NCBI GenBank assembly: GCA_905182985.1
Contig: CAJJDN010000024.1
Span: 498,925 to 562,924, forward strand
Direction: 5' to 3'
DNA from: Paramecium sonneborni
Taxonomy: Eukaryota > Ciliophora > Oligohymenophorea > Peniculida > Parameciidae
DNA: 64,000 bases
The notes below the pieces were generated by a model. It saw only the letters and a program-made list of their open reading frames with translations, did not search any database and was not told the DNA's origin. The position numbers and the translations under genes were made by a program. This document shows, piece by piece, positions 37,740-50,099 of the stretch (within the stretch, counting starts at the first letter, position 1; the number at the start of each line of letters is the position of its first letter).

Positions 37740-38193
37740 ATTAAAATGTATCAAAAATATATTATTAAAATTATTTGAAATATTATCATTTTAAATAATT
37801 AGATAAATATATTGCGGTCTGATGATGATATAGATTATTTTAAGAACAAAATATCTTTCATTGTTTTTTAATCTTCCCTCCTCTTAGAAAAACAAAAATT
37901 AACTTACTTACTTTATTAAAGAAAAATAATCAAAATAAATTAACATTATATATATAATTTAATTACTTCTAAAACAATTTATATCAAAGAAAATTTTAAA
38001 AATTGCAATTCTAATAATTATTTAAACTAATTATTTATTATATAATACTCTTTAAAAGTTCTACCTAAAATTACTCTACTTTTCATATTAATTAATAATA
38101 TAATTAAGAGAATAAACTTAGCCTGCTCATTTTACTTTTAATTTATTTTTAAGAAATACTTTTATATCAATTTAACTTATTTAATTATAAATC
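37740..38193. other. intergenic, nothing recognised
   Basis: About 450 bp, AT-rich, between two minus-strand genes. No supported frame. Confidence 0.4.
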
Positions 38194-39003
38194 TCAATTA
38201 TTTTATTCAAATTAATTTTCTAGAATCATGCTTGGGTCTTTAAAATTAATGTTAGAATTAAAATTTTATGGTAAATTTTAAAATAAGAAAGAATCTAAGT
38301 TCGCAGATGAATTTTGATCTGAATTGAACTGTTATGTATATAAATTATCCATTTTTCTTAAATGTTCTTCTCTTATTTTTTAAAGTATCTATTTTGACTT
38401 AAATGATGTTTGTTTTGAATAATAAGGATTTTCGATCTATAAGTAATTAGTTCTTATGTGACCATAGAATCTGTTTTTGATTTAGTTTGGCTGAAATATA
38501 AATATCAAGATTACCGATCTACCCTGAAGTTATTTAGAAATATAGGACCATTTCGAACCTTATTGTAAGTACTATTCATAAATTAATTCATCTTCTTCTT
38601 AAGAAAAACTGTTCATTTTAAGATTTGGATCAAGTACATTAGTGTATCGATCTCTGCATTATTTACCATTTCTAACTTGCATTATCTAGGCTATGTTAGA
38701 CCACTTTAATCCAAATTTTTAAACAAGATTTATAAGCTATTCATCTTCTGATTTTTTCCAATATTTATTAATTCTACTCTAAGAGCTATATAAACACAAT
38801 ACCCTTCTTCCATTAAGTCGTTTCCATCTTTAAGCACACTAATTTGGATTTCTATCAAGTACATACTCAGCTATATTAATCCAATTCATTCCACACTATT
38901 CTATACCTTTTTACAATTATTTGTCTTCTTTTTTGCTCCAGGCTTTTTTTATACTCTAAACTTTTTTACAAAAACTATCTATATTATTAGATTGTTCACT
39001 CAT
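38194..39003 (-). CDS. three-repeat Myb-like DNA-binding protein
   Basis: 253 residues after removing two 24-nt introns, one ending TTAG in the first-to-second repeat link and one ending TCAG in the third repeat. Three tandem Myb/SANT repeats have the conserved Trp spacing. R1 has AWSKKEDKQLQKGIEQCGMN and W..IAEYV...CAQRWKRL. R2 has YWKKSEDEQLINLVQKFGLK and WSNIAQIMQVRNGKQCRDRY. R3 has SFSQEEDELIYEQYLQQGSK and WSYISKQLQGRSPNQIKNRF. This R1R2R3 layout is that of c-Myb/CDC5-type nuclear factors. The C-terminus is Asn/Gln/Ser-rich. Likely a transcription regulator. Both introns are multiples of three without TGA; splicing them gives the tighter Myb match. Confidence 0.88.
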
Positions 39004-39131
39004 CGTTAAGTACAAATATATTTATGATAATTAATAAGATTTTTTGAGAATTATTCAATTGGACGTTTAATAAAAAATAAAAATTGATAATAGATCTTAA
39101 ATAATATTTGTATGTCTTCAAATAAATTATC

Positions 39132-39274
39132 ATAATCTAAGAATATATTATTAATAATGCATAAATCGTATTTTTTATATTTTTTTTGTAAAATGAGATC
39201 AAATCTGAATTATTTTTAAAAATATATCCAATAATATTCTTAGATTATCACTTATAAAATAAAAAATACGATTT
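39132..39274. repeat. two interleaved inverted repeats
   Basis: Repeat A (39132-39146, ATAATCTAAGAATAT) pairs with its reverse complement at 39234-39248. Repeat B (39163-39178, AAATCGTATTTTTTAT) pairs with 39259-39274. The order is A, B, A', B', so the stems overlap like a pseudoknot. Lies between the divergent Myb gene and the small secreted candidate. Confidence 0.85.
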
Positions 39275-39398
39275 TTCATATAAAAGTTATGTTTCTCACT
39301 AAATATTGCTTATCTGGAAAGTTAATAAAAAAAATATTTTTTTAAATATAATAAATTAAAATGTTTACTATCGGTGAGTACATAACTCTGATCTTGAA

Positions 39399-39656
39399 AT
39401 GGTGTTAATTTTGTTATTGATAATTTTATGCAAACTCAATTGTAATAATTAAATTTCTTAAATGATAAAAGAAGCATTCCTTAAACAAGGTCCGTTTTAA
39501 TATTAATTTTTACGAAATTTAATACATAAAAATATTAATACTTCATTATCAATTGAGTATCACGAAGGATTATTTCATTTGAATACTAATATCTTTATTA
39601 GAAATTCGATTAGAATTCTTTTGATTGGTATTTTTTATTAATAATAATGTTAATGA
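39399..39656 (+). CDS. small secreted or membrane protein candidate
   Basis: 85 residues, no intron needed. Starts MVLILLLIILCKLNCNN, a good signal peptide, then a balanced sequence: QMIKEAFLKQGPFQYQFLRN, LSIEYHEGLFHLNTN. A hydrophobic stretch IRILLIGIFY sits near the C-terminus. Frame closed by TGA at 39654. No family recognised. It is short and so could be chance, but the signal peptide at the first Met supports it. Confidence 0.4.
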
Positions 39657-40005
39657 ATATTATTAAATGAATAAAAAAATAAAAATTTAAATTATCCCTT
39701 CAGATTTTTATTTCTGCTATTATTCATCAAATTTTTTTATGCTTTTTTCTAAAATGTCTTCCAACTAAAAGATAAAATTTGAAATACCTAATATTTTATA
39801 TCCTCTAATTTTAAATATAAGTCCTAAAAATAACCTTTTGTATTGAATAAGTTTTTCTCTTGCTAATATTTATGATATTGGTAAATTATTTGGGTTTATT
39901 TCTTATGTAAATTAATCTTATTTTAACTTGTTTTCTTGCTTGGGTTTATATGAAATGTCAAGTTTTAGAAAATATTAATTAATAATAAATATTTTTTTTA
40001 TACAA
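39657..40005. other. intergenic, nothing recognised
   Basis: About 350 bp of AT-rich DNA between the small secreted candidate and the 3' end of the GRAM/VASt gene. Confidence 0.4.
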
Positions 40006-43000
40006 TCATTTTCCAATGGTTAGCAAAATGTTGATAATTAAAAGACCAATTATTGCATAAGATAATTGGGTTAATTTCTCTATTTTGGAATTCAATTCTT
40101 ATGGTATAGATTGCGGAATTTATTTTCCTTCAATTACATCTTTTACTTTATTTTCAATAATCTACTATTAATTTTACTCTTGATTTTAATTGCTATCTTA
40201 TACAACTTAGGATTCTTGCTAAATTTATTCAAGTATCAACTCCTCGTTGTTTTATTTTGACCTTTATACTAACACTTATTCAACTTTTGTTTCTATAGGA
40301 TCCTTAATTTCAATTTCTTCAATTTTTTGTTGTTTTTGTTCATTTTAAACTCTTTTCATTATAATTTTGTTTTGCTCTTCCTCATATATTTATTTTAAAT
40401 ACTTTTCCCAAACTTCAATGCTTTCTTTTTTACTGCTATTTTCAATTTTACTTTTGAAAACAGTCTATTTGAAAAAATGAATATAAAATCCATAATTTAC
40501 CTAACATCCACCATCAATTTAATGAATATGCCAAAAAACTCTACAAGAAAAACTGTCGGCATAAGGTATTTTAGCAAATTTTACCTCTTTTTCTAATAAT
40601 ATCTCATTATCATTAAAATAATATAAAACATCTTCTGCAAAACAATGAACTATATCTGGGGCAAACATTTATTTTTCTTTGACTGGATGAATGAATTTTA
40701 TTGGTCTTTTTGAAATATGTCCAATTTTTGGTTCAGGTTAATACTTTTAAAAATCAATCTCCCTATCTTAACATATAACAACTTGATAATATTGAGGAAA
40801 TGATAAACAATTTTCGTAAGGAGTATCTAATAAAAAGTAATCTATAAATTCTTTTACACTTACCTTTAATTAGGTTTTAAATTTCATTATTGCAGGTTAA
40901 TTCATAAATCTATTTTACTTATTCTAAACCATTATTTCATTATAAAGATCTCTTTAATTTTCATTTATTTATTCTGTCTCAAATTATGAAACCTAAGGTA
41001 AAGCAGGATTAGATTATTCTTATTAATCTTTATTTATTATCTTTTCACTCGTTTTTTCTTATTTATCAACTTCTTTATTTTATTTAGTCTAAGAATTTTA
41101 TTCATGAGAAGATCTTTTAATCTCTTGAATAGGTTCAGTAATTTGTATTTAAGGAATTATTATAGATTGATCAATAGATTATTGTTATTATTACTATTAT
41201 TATTATTATTACTATTATTACTATTATTATTATTACTACTATTATTATTATTATTATTACTATTATTACTATTATTATTATTACTACTATTATAATATAT
41301 ATTATTATTACTATTATTATTATTATTATTGTTGTTATTGATTTAAATTGTTTAGACTTTTATCTAATTATTAATCTAAATTCTTCTAATTTTAAGGTTC
41401 TGCTGATATATTCTAAGGTTTTGGTGAAGGACTTCTAATTCCTTATTATTTTTCTTGAGGTTTCATTAGTTGTTATGTTTCTATATAAACTTATTATATA
41501 TTTCTTTCTGGTTCACTTTCAATTTTTTCCTCAATAATTCCTTACTCTAAGCCTTTTACTTATTTCAAGCTCGCCAAAGTTTGTTCTCTATTGGCTAAAC
41601 TGGCAAAGACTAAATATCCTTTCATTGTTTTAAATTCAATAGCTGCATCTACCATATAAGCTTTAGTTCTTCTAATATTTTATATATCTATTGAAGGAAT
41701 ACCTAATGCTGTAGTTCCAAAAAGAGTCTATTAATTCATAAAATAAATACTTTGCCATTAAAATATGAATGGAAACAAACTTTAGATGAAAAAATATACA
41801 TTCTACCTTATAAAAGAATTTTATTATCAAATGCACATGCATAACTTGCAATACACTTATCTCCTTCTAATATTCTGAATTTTTCAATTAATTTTTAAGA
41901 CACTTTAACAGAACCTTCCTCCAAGTTTATATCATCACTTTCACTCTCTTCTTATTATTATAGCAATGTTGCCATTTCAATCTTAGATTTGATTTCATCA
42001 GTCATCTCAAATAACTTTTGAAATTTCAAATCTTATTAATCAAGTTTAGTATTTAACATAGTTTCATATTCAACTTATTTTATCTTTTCCTAAATTTAAC
42101 TTAAGCTTTCTTCCTATTATTTTGTCTAAGTTACTATTTCATCTAAGAATGAACTATAATGACTTATAATTTAATCTAATGTTTAAATGATTTAATTAGA
42201 TCTTTAATATTCATTACCTCTTACTGAATCCACTGAGTGTTTAAGACCATTACAACTTTCTTATATAGTTTTCTTTAATTATTATATTAAATTTTCTTTT
42301 ATTGCTGGCTTCTATTCATTTTCTAAAATTTATTATTTGAGTGATTAAAAATCTTTCAACATCTTTTAGTACATATTCAAAAAACTTTTTTCTTAATTTT
42401 TTTACTCTTTGATTAATTAATCCAAGCATTAAGCTTTAAGTAAAATAAATTATGATTATTAATTATACTTTTTTGAAAAATAATCATTTTACTTAACCAA
42501 AATTTCTTATACCTAAAGAATTGGCTTTATGAAATTTAATTTATCTTTGTCTGATTTATCCTATATAAATAATTATATTAATTACTTGAATAAATTATAA
42601 GGTTGTCTTTACTGATTTTTATAAATTTTTTGAAAATTAATCCATAAGATTAGATAATTCTGTAAGGTAAATTGGTAGAATTTTTTAATTTTTAAGCCTA
42701 TCATTTATAAAAGACAATTAAGCATCTATATGTTTATGTAAAGTATCTGGAATTGTTAAATATTCTTAATCTGTTATTTGTTTTTTTTCTGCAATTTTAC
42801 TCATAATAGTAATATATCTAAACTGATTATCTTATTCATATTTAGATGTGATTATTCTTTCTTCCATTTCTTAATCATAAATTGGTAAGGATAAAATTTT
42901 TTCTTATTTTTCATCCATTTAACCTTTAATCCAACAATTTGCAGATAATTTATGTTAATCAAGCTTCATTGTAATATCTACAAATTTTGAATAAGTTAAT

Positions 43001-43680
43001 TAATGAGCTTAGATTAATTACTATCGAGAATCTTCAATAGCTTAATTGAAATCTTTTGTTTTTATAATTAAACTATCATAAGCTTCTTTGTATTATTATT
43101 CTGCAGGCTCAACTTGTTTTATTAATTCCTTTAATTTTTAATCGTTCTTGAAAGACAGATTGAGATCATATCCAGTTAAAGCATCAACTGAATTTTTCTT
43201 ACCAGAATTCAAAGTCATTTCTATTTCTTTACATAGTTTATCATATTTATCTTTGGCCTTTTTACAATTTTATCTATGTTATGCAAGCTATTGCGATTGT
43301 TGGAAATTACCATCTGTTATTATTTTAGTGAAAATATTCATCTTCTCATTATATTACTCAATACTTTGAGAAAAGAATTAGAAAAATTCTGAAAACTATG
43401 AAAGTGATGTTTTTGAGATCGATTCAAAAAGTTAAATGAATTCAATCAAATTTTGTCCTTGAATTAAATAAAGTAAAATACCTAAGCTTATTGGATCATT
43501 AACTTATAATGAAATCTATGAAGAATATTATTTGTTAAATGGTCCAAATTTCTTAAAATGTTACTCATATTCATTTTATGAATCTGTAGTATATTTTGAA
43601 TATTGCTTCATTATTTTTTTTAGATCTTCTAGTTTGTCATTTAATAAAGAAGTTGCAGCCTATTCAGAAGCGTTGAGCAT
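40006..43680 (-). CDS. BAR-like, polyQ, GRAM and VASt domain protein (Lam/GRAMD1-like)
   Basis: About 1,190 residues. Layout from the N-terminus: a ~450-residue helical, coiled-coil region resembling BAR/F-BAR (ASEQAATSLLNDKLEDLKKI, DKYDKLCKEIEMTLNSGKK). A GRAM domain follows at ~41.75-41.55 kb (TLFGTTALGIPSIDIQNIRR, then KTMKGYLVFASLANREQ). Next is a 54-residue Gln tract (41340-41179), then a VASt domain at ~40.9-40.4 kb. The VASt part shows PYADSFSCRVFWHIHQIDGG, a YGFYIHFFKQTVFKSKIE block and a helix EVWEKYLKQIYEEE. A single C-terminal TM anchor ends it (AIIGLLIINILLTIGK). VASt domains carry sterols between membranes at contact sites, and BAR-GRAM-VASt-TM is the layout of yeast Lam1/Lam3. 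BAR assignment is the weakest part. Starts 35 bp after the upstream gene's stop. Confidence 0.75.
41179..41340 (-). repeat. TAA/TAG triplet repeat encoding polyglutamine
   Basis: 54 codons on the minus strand: 47 TAA or TAG, 4 CAA and 3 others (Tyr, Ile, Leu). Under the ciliate code this is 51 Gln. On the plus strand the same DNA reads as a poly-Leu frame, which is a shadow. Confidence 0.9.
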
Positions 43681-43715
43681 ATTTATAAATTTTATTTAAT
43701 AAAAAATATGTAATG

Positions 43716-45288
43716 TCATTTGAGTTATATAATATTCAACCACTCCACAAGTTCTTATAAATTGGGTTTTCTAGATAAAAAATCTTATATAGAATCTGTA
43801 TGTTCATCACTCACCATAGCCTCTGTTCTCTCACCAAATGAAATATCTTAAGCACTTCTCTTTCTTTTAGAATCTTTTTAAATGAAAGGAGATATTAACT
43901 CATCAAAATATTTGTAAAATTAATATTGAATTTCGAAAGTTCTTAAATTTATTTCAAATCTTAGGACTCTCTTTTTTGAATTAGATTATAAATTTTTGTC
44001 ATCCAATCGACTTCTATGGCTAATCAAAATTAAAATTGATCCTTTTTCTGGGTCGAGTCTCCATAAAGTACCCCAAATTTTATTATTAAATAATAATTAT
44101 TACTCCAATTCATCTACTTTTGATAGCAATATTGGCATTTAATGAATAGCAGAAAAAATGATTTCATTTGCCATCTTGTTAGAATTTTAAAATTAATGCT
44201 TTAATGATAATTAAAGAATTTCTCCTTTGTTTATATCTGATTTTTATTTATAATCAACTTTTAAACCTGATAACACTAATCTATTTTCTTGCAATTCTTT
44301 ATAGAATTCATTAAAAATATCTAAAATTTCTAGATTTCCATCAATCTATTTTTAATTTTAAAATGTATATTAAACATTTGCTTATTTATATGTGAATGTA
44401 ATTTAATATTATTTTTTATCATAATAGATATTACTAACTCTATAGCCAAGACATTAAATTAAAGTGGCTCTAATCTATTAAGAAGATCCTTTTTATTCTT
44501 ATTTAATAATTTCATCTAATTAATTTTCTGTAAAATTTTCTTTATCTTCTAATTAATTGAGTTTAGAGTTATTATTCATTCTTGAATCAAGTTACTTCTA
44601 TTCAATTTCATTTAATGTAATTAATTTCTATTAAAGTTTACTTATCTTTGAAGCTAATAAATCTTAAATAATTAATATTTCTTATTCTTCTCTAGTTGTA
44701 ACTCTTTTTAAAGTGGCATCATTCATTTCAGCCAATTAAGTTAACTATAGGAGCTCTTTTGCAATATCTATTTCAATGGGCTTAACATTTTTTCTATAAG
44801 ATTATTTTCCGCTATTTTCTTCAATTTGAACAGCCTTAGGTGTTTTAAATGGTTATTGTTATGGTGTTTGAATAACTTAAGTTTGATTTGTTGGTTGTTT
44901 CTAAGTTGATTATTGAATTTAAGTTTATTAAGCTTAAGGAATCTTATTTTATTGAGGTTCTTATTTTTTTGAACTTGGTTATTCTTCAAAAATTGTACTT
45001 AATTTTGGCGGAGTAGATTCACCAACTCTATTACTTCCATATGGAATAAATGAAACTTTTCTAGTCCTATTACTCTCATAATCAAATTAAACTGTATTCA
45101 TAGTCTATTAAGGTTAAACATTTCCCTATATTGGATGAAAGGATGGATTTTTTTAATCTTATTTTTGATCCTCAATAGTGTTTAATTGTTAAGAAGATTA
45201 ATTTTATTCTTCTTTTGGTTCAGCTTAATTTTCAAAAAACCAAGAAACTCTCTTTTCTTATTTACAAAATAATTATACTTCTACTCAT
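43716..45288 (-). CDS. kinetochore KNL1/Spc105-like candidate (two RVxF motifs)
   Basis: 516 residues with one 22-nt intron (45257-45278, ends AAG). The first residues MSRKKRVSWFFEN carry KRVSW, and TRKVSFIPYGS carries KVSF about 75 residues on. Both fit the RVxF PP1-docking motif; an N-terminal RVSF is a hallmark of KNL1/Spc105. The middle is Gln/Pro/Thr-rich and disordered (FKTPKAVQIEENSG). Coiled coil follows (ATLKRVTTREEQEIL, QQKLITLNEIEQKQLDSRM). The C-terminal ~250 residues are mixed alpha/beta (RATLIQCLGYRVSNIYYDKK, KIWGTLWRLDPEKGSILILI), which could be the RWD pair of KNL1. The order of parts fits KNL1, but single motifs are short and MELT repeats are not evident. An alternative is another PP1-binding coiled-coil protein. 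Confidence 0.5.
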
Positions 45289-45426
45289 GTGATTATTAAA
45301 CTTCAAATTTAAATAAATATATATACTAATACTATATTTATATATTTTTTTAAATATCAAGAATAAAATTAAAAATAGTTCTTTTTATTATGTTGCATAT
45401 TTAAATAATAACAAAATAAGAATCAT

Positions 45427-48400
45427 TCAAGATGGACACAATTTGTTTTTGATCCATTAATAATTTTCTTTAATATCTATAGCAAATTATCTTAGAATCA
45501 AACATAATTAAGTTAAAACTGATAGACCTATAAAACTAAGCATAGCCCAACCAATGTTGGTTCTTGTTGTTGAAGAGTATTTTTATTCTTTATCATCAAA
45601 TGCTAAAACACAACAAAGTACTAATACAAAAAAAATAGTGGCATCTGGAACTGCATTTTAAATATATTCAACTTTACTCTCAAAAGGATTTTTATATATT
45701 AATAACATTAAATTCAAAAAACTAGCAGCACAACAAAATGATGTTTAAAAAAGTGGATAATTATACAAACCAACTAAAAATATAATAAAAAGCATTTTTC
45801 TTGCAAAACTTATACTAAAGTACATTTTAGATATTTAAGATTTAACATCAATTCCCTCATATAATGTTCCATAATCAAATTGATATGATTTTGTTTTTAA
45901 TAATAAACTTGATTTCTGAGAAACATTTATAGCAATAAGGAATATAGAAATACAAATAAATAATCCAATAAATGACAATAATATTTAGGAAAAAATAAGT
46001 GGTTAATCCTTTTTGTCCATAAATTGTAATTATAGAATACTTGCCATACATAAATCTAAATAAACTAAATTTAACTATTTAATTATTATGGCTCTAAAAC
46101 TGATTTAATACTCATATGCATTATCATATAAATATTAAATTACTGATGGAAACTGTTTTGGTTTTTCTAATTTTATTTCAATTTCTGGTTATTAGCATTC
46201 TAAATTTTAATCTAATTAAAAAATAGGCATTTATTTAATTTGAACAGTCCTTATTTTTTATTTAGGACTTCTTTGATAAATTTTTTCAGTAATAAAAACA
46301 AAAGATTTACAAATAGGATATAGACTAGCACATAGAATCCAAGTTAAAAAACACATCATCATATTATTAAGAAAATAAGGATCAACTCCTTTTTATTCAA
46401 ATCTAAATGGACTTTCAATATAATCTAAATCTGATTCACTTCTAACAATTGGAGAAAAATCAAAAGGATTAATTAATTCCCATGCTGGATTTAAAAATAT
46501 TATATTAACATTTGCTGGATACATAACATTAAAATAATAAAAATTATTAAGCCAAGCTAATATGTCTAATATACTAAAAAAAAAATTAAATCCTCCTAAT
46601 AAAATAGTTCCTGGTCCTAAAAAATAAAGAGCTGAAACAAAATTGCTTTATAATTATTAAATTTATTATGCTTATTCTTATTCTTCATCTGAGTAAAATG
46701 TTTCACTTCTTGCTTAAATTATCATTTCTTCAAAATCTAAGGATAATAGTCTTTGTTTATTTTTATAAAATAAAACATGTATAACATCATAATTCCTAAC
46801 ATTTTTATAAAATTTAAAAGATATTTAACAGTATTTCATAGAATCATCTTCCATTAAATCTAAAAAAACTTTAAAATCTTTTGCTTCGAAATTTTCTAAA
46901 TATACTTTTAAATACTTTTCATCACATTTAGCAGGATATTCACCAAAATCTAATTTGAGTGTATTAGTAGTAGTTTTATTTGAATATTTTAATTCCATTT
47001 TATTATCTATATTAACAATAGAACAAATTCCTTTAGAACATTAAAAACCTGTTTCAATAGTACATTTAGAAGAACATCCATCTCCATCAATTAAATTACC
47101 ATCATCACATAGTTCCTCTTTTGTTTAAATATAATCGCCACATTTTGATTAACATTATCCATTTACTTCATAATATCCTAATTGATTTTCACAAGTTAAA
47201 CATTTTCCATTTAATGGAGATATAGTTTAAATTTTACATTTAATGCATTAATCAATATAATTGCATTCTAGACACTCTAATTTACATTAAAAACATGCAT
47301 TTTAATAAAAAAAATAACCTTATTAACACTATAAACATTATAATAATTAATTTTGATTTTCTATACAATTTAAGCAATTAGCAGGACATTTAATACAATG
47401 TGAATTTTATCCAATTTCATTTTTACAAGACCAACCAATATCAACAATACAATTAGAACATCCATCTCTTATATTTTAATTACCGTCATTACATTCTTAT
47501 CCTAATTAATACCCTGTTGTAACATCACAAATAATTTCTTTTTATGATAAATCAAAACAATCTTCTAATAAAGGTCCTAAACATCCAGAACATTTATCAT
47601 AGCACTTTTAACATCCTTTATTTTCATCACTATAATAACCTTTACTACAATAACATGATTATCCAGATTAAGTATATTCTGGTTAACAAACCATACAATA
47701 GTTTAATTTATTACATTCATAACATTATTAATCACAAGTAGTACAAGAATCATTTAAAAAGAATGTTTATTATAAACAAGAATTTGATTATCTATCATAA
47801 TTAGGATCATATGACCATTATAAACATTCTTCTATAGTTGGTCCTGTACAAGCAGTACAAGTAGGATAACAATAATCAATTACTATTCTCATATTAGAAA
47901 TTCCTGATTTAAAAAATTTTGATGAACTTGATGAAAAAATACTTAATTTCAAATATTTTGAAGAATGAGCAAAATTAAAATCTAATGTTTTTGTTTGATA
48001 TAATTTAATTGGATCTGTTACAACTTCTTATGAATAATTTCCTAAATTTACAACTACATACCCATTTGACTACTTAATATTTAATAAATCAATTTTGAAT
48101 GCTGCTCTTATTTAATAATGAGGTTTCAGATATTCAAATTTCTAAAAAAATCTAGTATTTGTAACTTAAAGTCCTCCTAAATGACGATATCCATTGAAAT
48201 AACTAGTTATATTTGGCATTGTTCCATGCAACTTTATTTAAATTAATTCTTTCAATAAATATTCGGATTCTATAATATATCATTATAATACATTATATTT
48301 CATCATCCATTTCTAAACATTTATTATCGTTTTAAATAGTGTATGATAATGGACAATTAACAACACATTGTTACTTTAATTAATAAAACCCTGTTTCACA

Positions 48401-49662
48401 TTTTAAACATTCTTAATCATTTAAACATTTTTCACAATTCTGTGTACATTTTAATACATCTACAATGAAATCTGAAATACCCCATCTTGAAGTACTCTAT
48501 TTATATGTATCACTATAAATTTAGATTTTTAAATTTTCACTTGTATGGTTCAAATAATAATCAACAAGGAAAACTTAACATTCATTAATCTCTGAATTTG
48601 TACATGAATTTTTATTTGCATAATTAATAAATCCATTCTTGCTATACAATAATGGTTTTTAAATCACCTAATCAATAATTGTTATAATATATTCATTGAC
48701 AGCCCAAGAGTAAAATAAAAATAAATTAAACCTGACTCTTATTCTATGATGTCCAATTATATTATTTTAATTAATTGTGAGTGTCTATTTCTTTTCGAAC
48801 ATTCCAATTAAATAACTGTCTTTATGTCTAAATAAGAATTGACTCTTAGTAGTTCTTGTTTAAAGGAATGACCATAATGAAGATTTATTATTTTATCCAT
48901 GATCAAAAGAATTTAAAAGTGAAGTTTCAACATTTTTTATCAAAGAGCTTCCAAAACAAACCTAATATTAATCTAGAAAAGTAAATTTTGGACAATAAGC
49001 AATACAAGTATCAGCATATACAAATGGAATTGTAGAAGGACATTTACATGAATTTGATATTTTACCTTTCTTTGCAAATTAAGGACATATTCTACAATCA
49101 TTTTCTGTTGGACCACTACAACTAGTACATAAAGGATGACATTCTTTAGCATTAATTTATATATTTCTTATTCCTAGTTTATGAGGAAATTCCTAATTTA
49201 ACTTAGAACTTTCTCCTGTTATCTCAAATTTCAATTCCAAATACTAATTAATATGATAAAATTTTATTTCCCTAGTCATAAATTTTTAGGGTGAAGTTCT
49301 AAAAAGAATAAAATCAAAATTTACTCGCTACAAATAAATCCTTAATCAGATTCATTAGTCTATATGTATGTATATTCATCAATAACAGAGTTGTTGAGTA
49401 AAATTTAGATTGTTTCTCCTTTCCATTATCCTAAAAACATATAGTCTATATAAAGATGTATAAAAAAGTGTGCTTTTTCTATTGATGTATTAAGAAATAG
49501 TGAAGGATTTTATTTATCTAATAGCACCATGTCATAATTTAGAACTGAGCATGCATATGTTTATGGTGTAAATGTAAAGTCACTCAGGTCAGATAGATCA
49601 TGAAGAATTTGTTTTACATACTCAGCTTGGCTCATTATAACAAACAATGCAAAAGTTATCAT
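45427..49662 (-). CDS. Cys-rich receptor-like protein with seven-TM-like C-terminus
   Basis: About 1,390 residues. A signal peptide (MITFALFVIMSQA) leads into beta-rich segments alternating with furin-like Cys-rich repeats full of C-x2-C spacing (CYPTCTACTGPTIEECL, CDQQCYECNKLNYCMVC, CFQCKLECLECNYIDQCIKC). Two modules match DUF4215/Myxococcus-type Cys repeats: CDDGNLIDGDGCSSKCTIET and a weaker ECNDGNQNIRDGCSNCIVD. The C-terminal ~370 residues have about seven hydrophobic segments (NFFFSILDILAWLNNFYYF, MMMCFLTWILCASLYPICK, ILLSFIGLFICISIFLIAI, KMLFIIFLVGLYNYPLF, ATIFFVLVLCCVLAF). Likely a surface protein. The last ~2.8 kb (to about 48.25 kb) is one frame with no TGA; a 22-nt intron near 48.28 kb joins it to the 5' part, where further introns are likely. 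Confidence 0.78.
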
Positions 49663-50099
49663 TTAGCTTAATAATCCTTAATATTTATAATAATTGAAAT
49701 ATTTCAAATGAAAAATAAATCTTTTTATTTCATATCCATCTTTAGTATTTAAAAACTAAAATCAAACCAAAGCTATTCAATAATTTTAATAAATTATTCC
49801 TTTACATTAGTTATCATTTTCTAATTTAACGATCAATTTTACTTTATTTTTATGTTTATATTTAATTGAATTACATATTCCATTCTAAAAAGTTATAATT
49901 ACCTCAAAAACTAAACAACTTTTTTTTACAGAAATTAATTAAATTTAACATTTATTGATATTATATTAAAATAATTAATTTATTGCATTCAAAGAAAACT
50001 TTTAATCTCATATATTCTAAAGTATTTTATTGAATGCTTAAATTTTAAATCAATTTATATAAATTTATATCTATTATTATATTTGTTTATAAAAAATAC
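49663..50099. other. spacer with an unexplained minus-strand open frame
   Basis: Between the Cys-rich gene and the p24 gene. A 77-codon minus-strand frame (50007 to 49777, no ATG at its start) reads protein-like: QLISVKKSCLVFEVIITFQN, KYKHKNKVKLIVKLENDNQC. It could be an exon of an extra small gene or an upstream exon of the Cys-rich gene, but no intron joins it cleanly. Confidence 0.3.

Noticed and set aside
41104..41295. plus-strand poly-Leu frame
   Set aside because: Antisense shadow of the TAA/TAG polyglutamine repeat in the GRAM/VASt gene.
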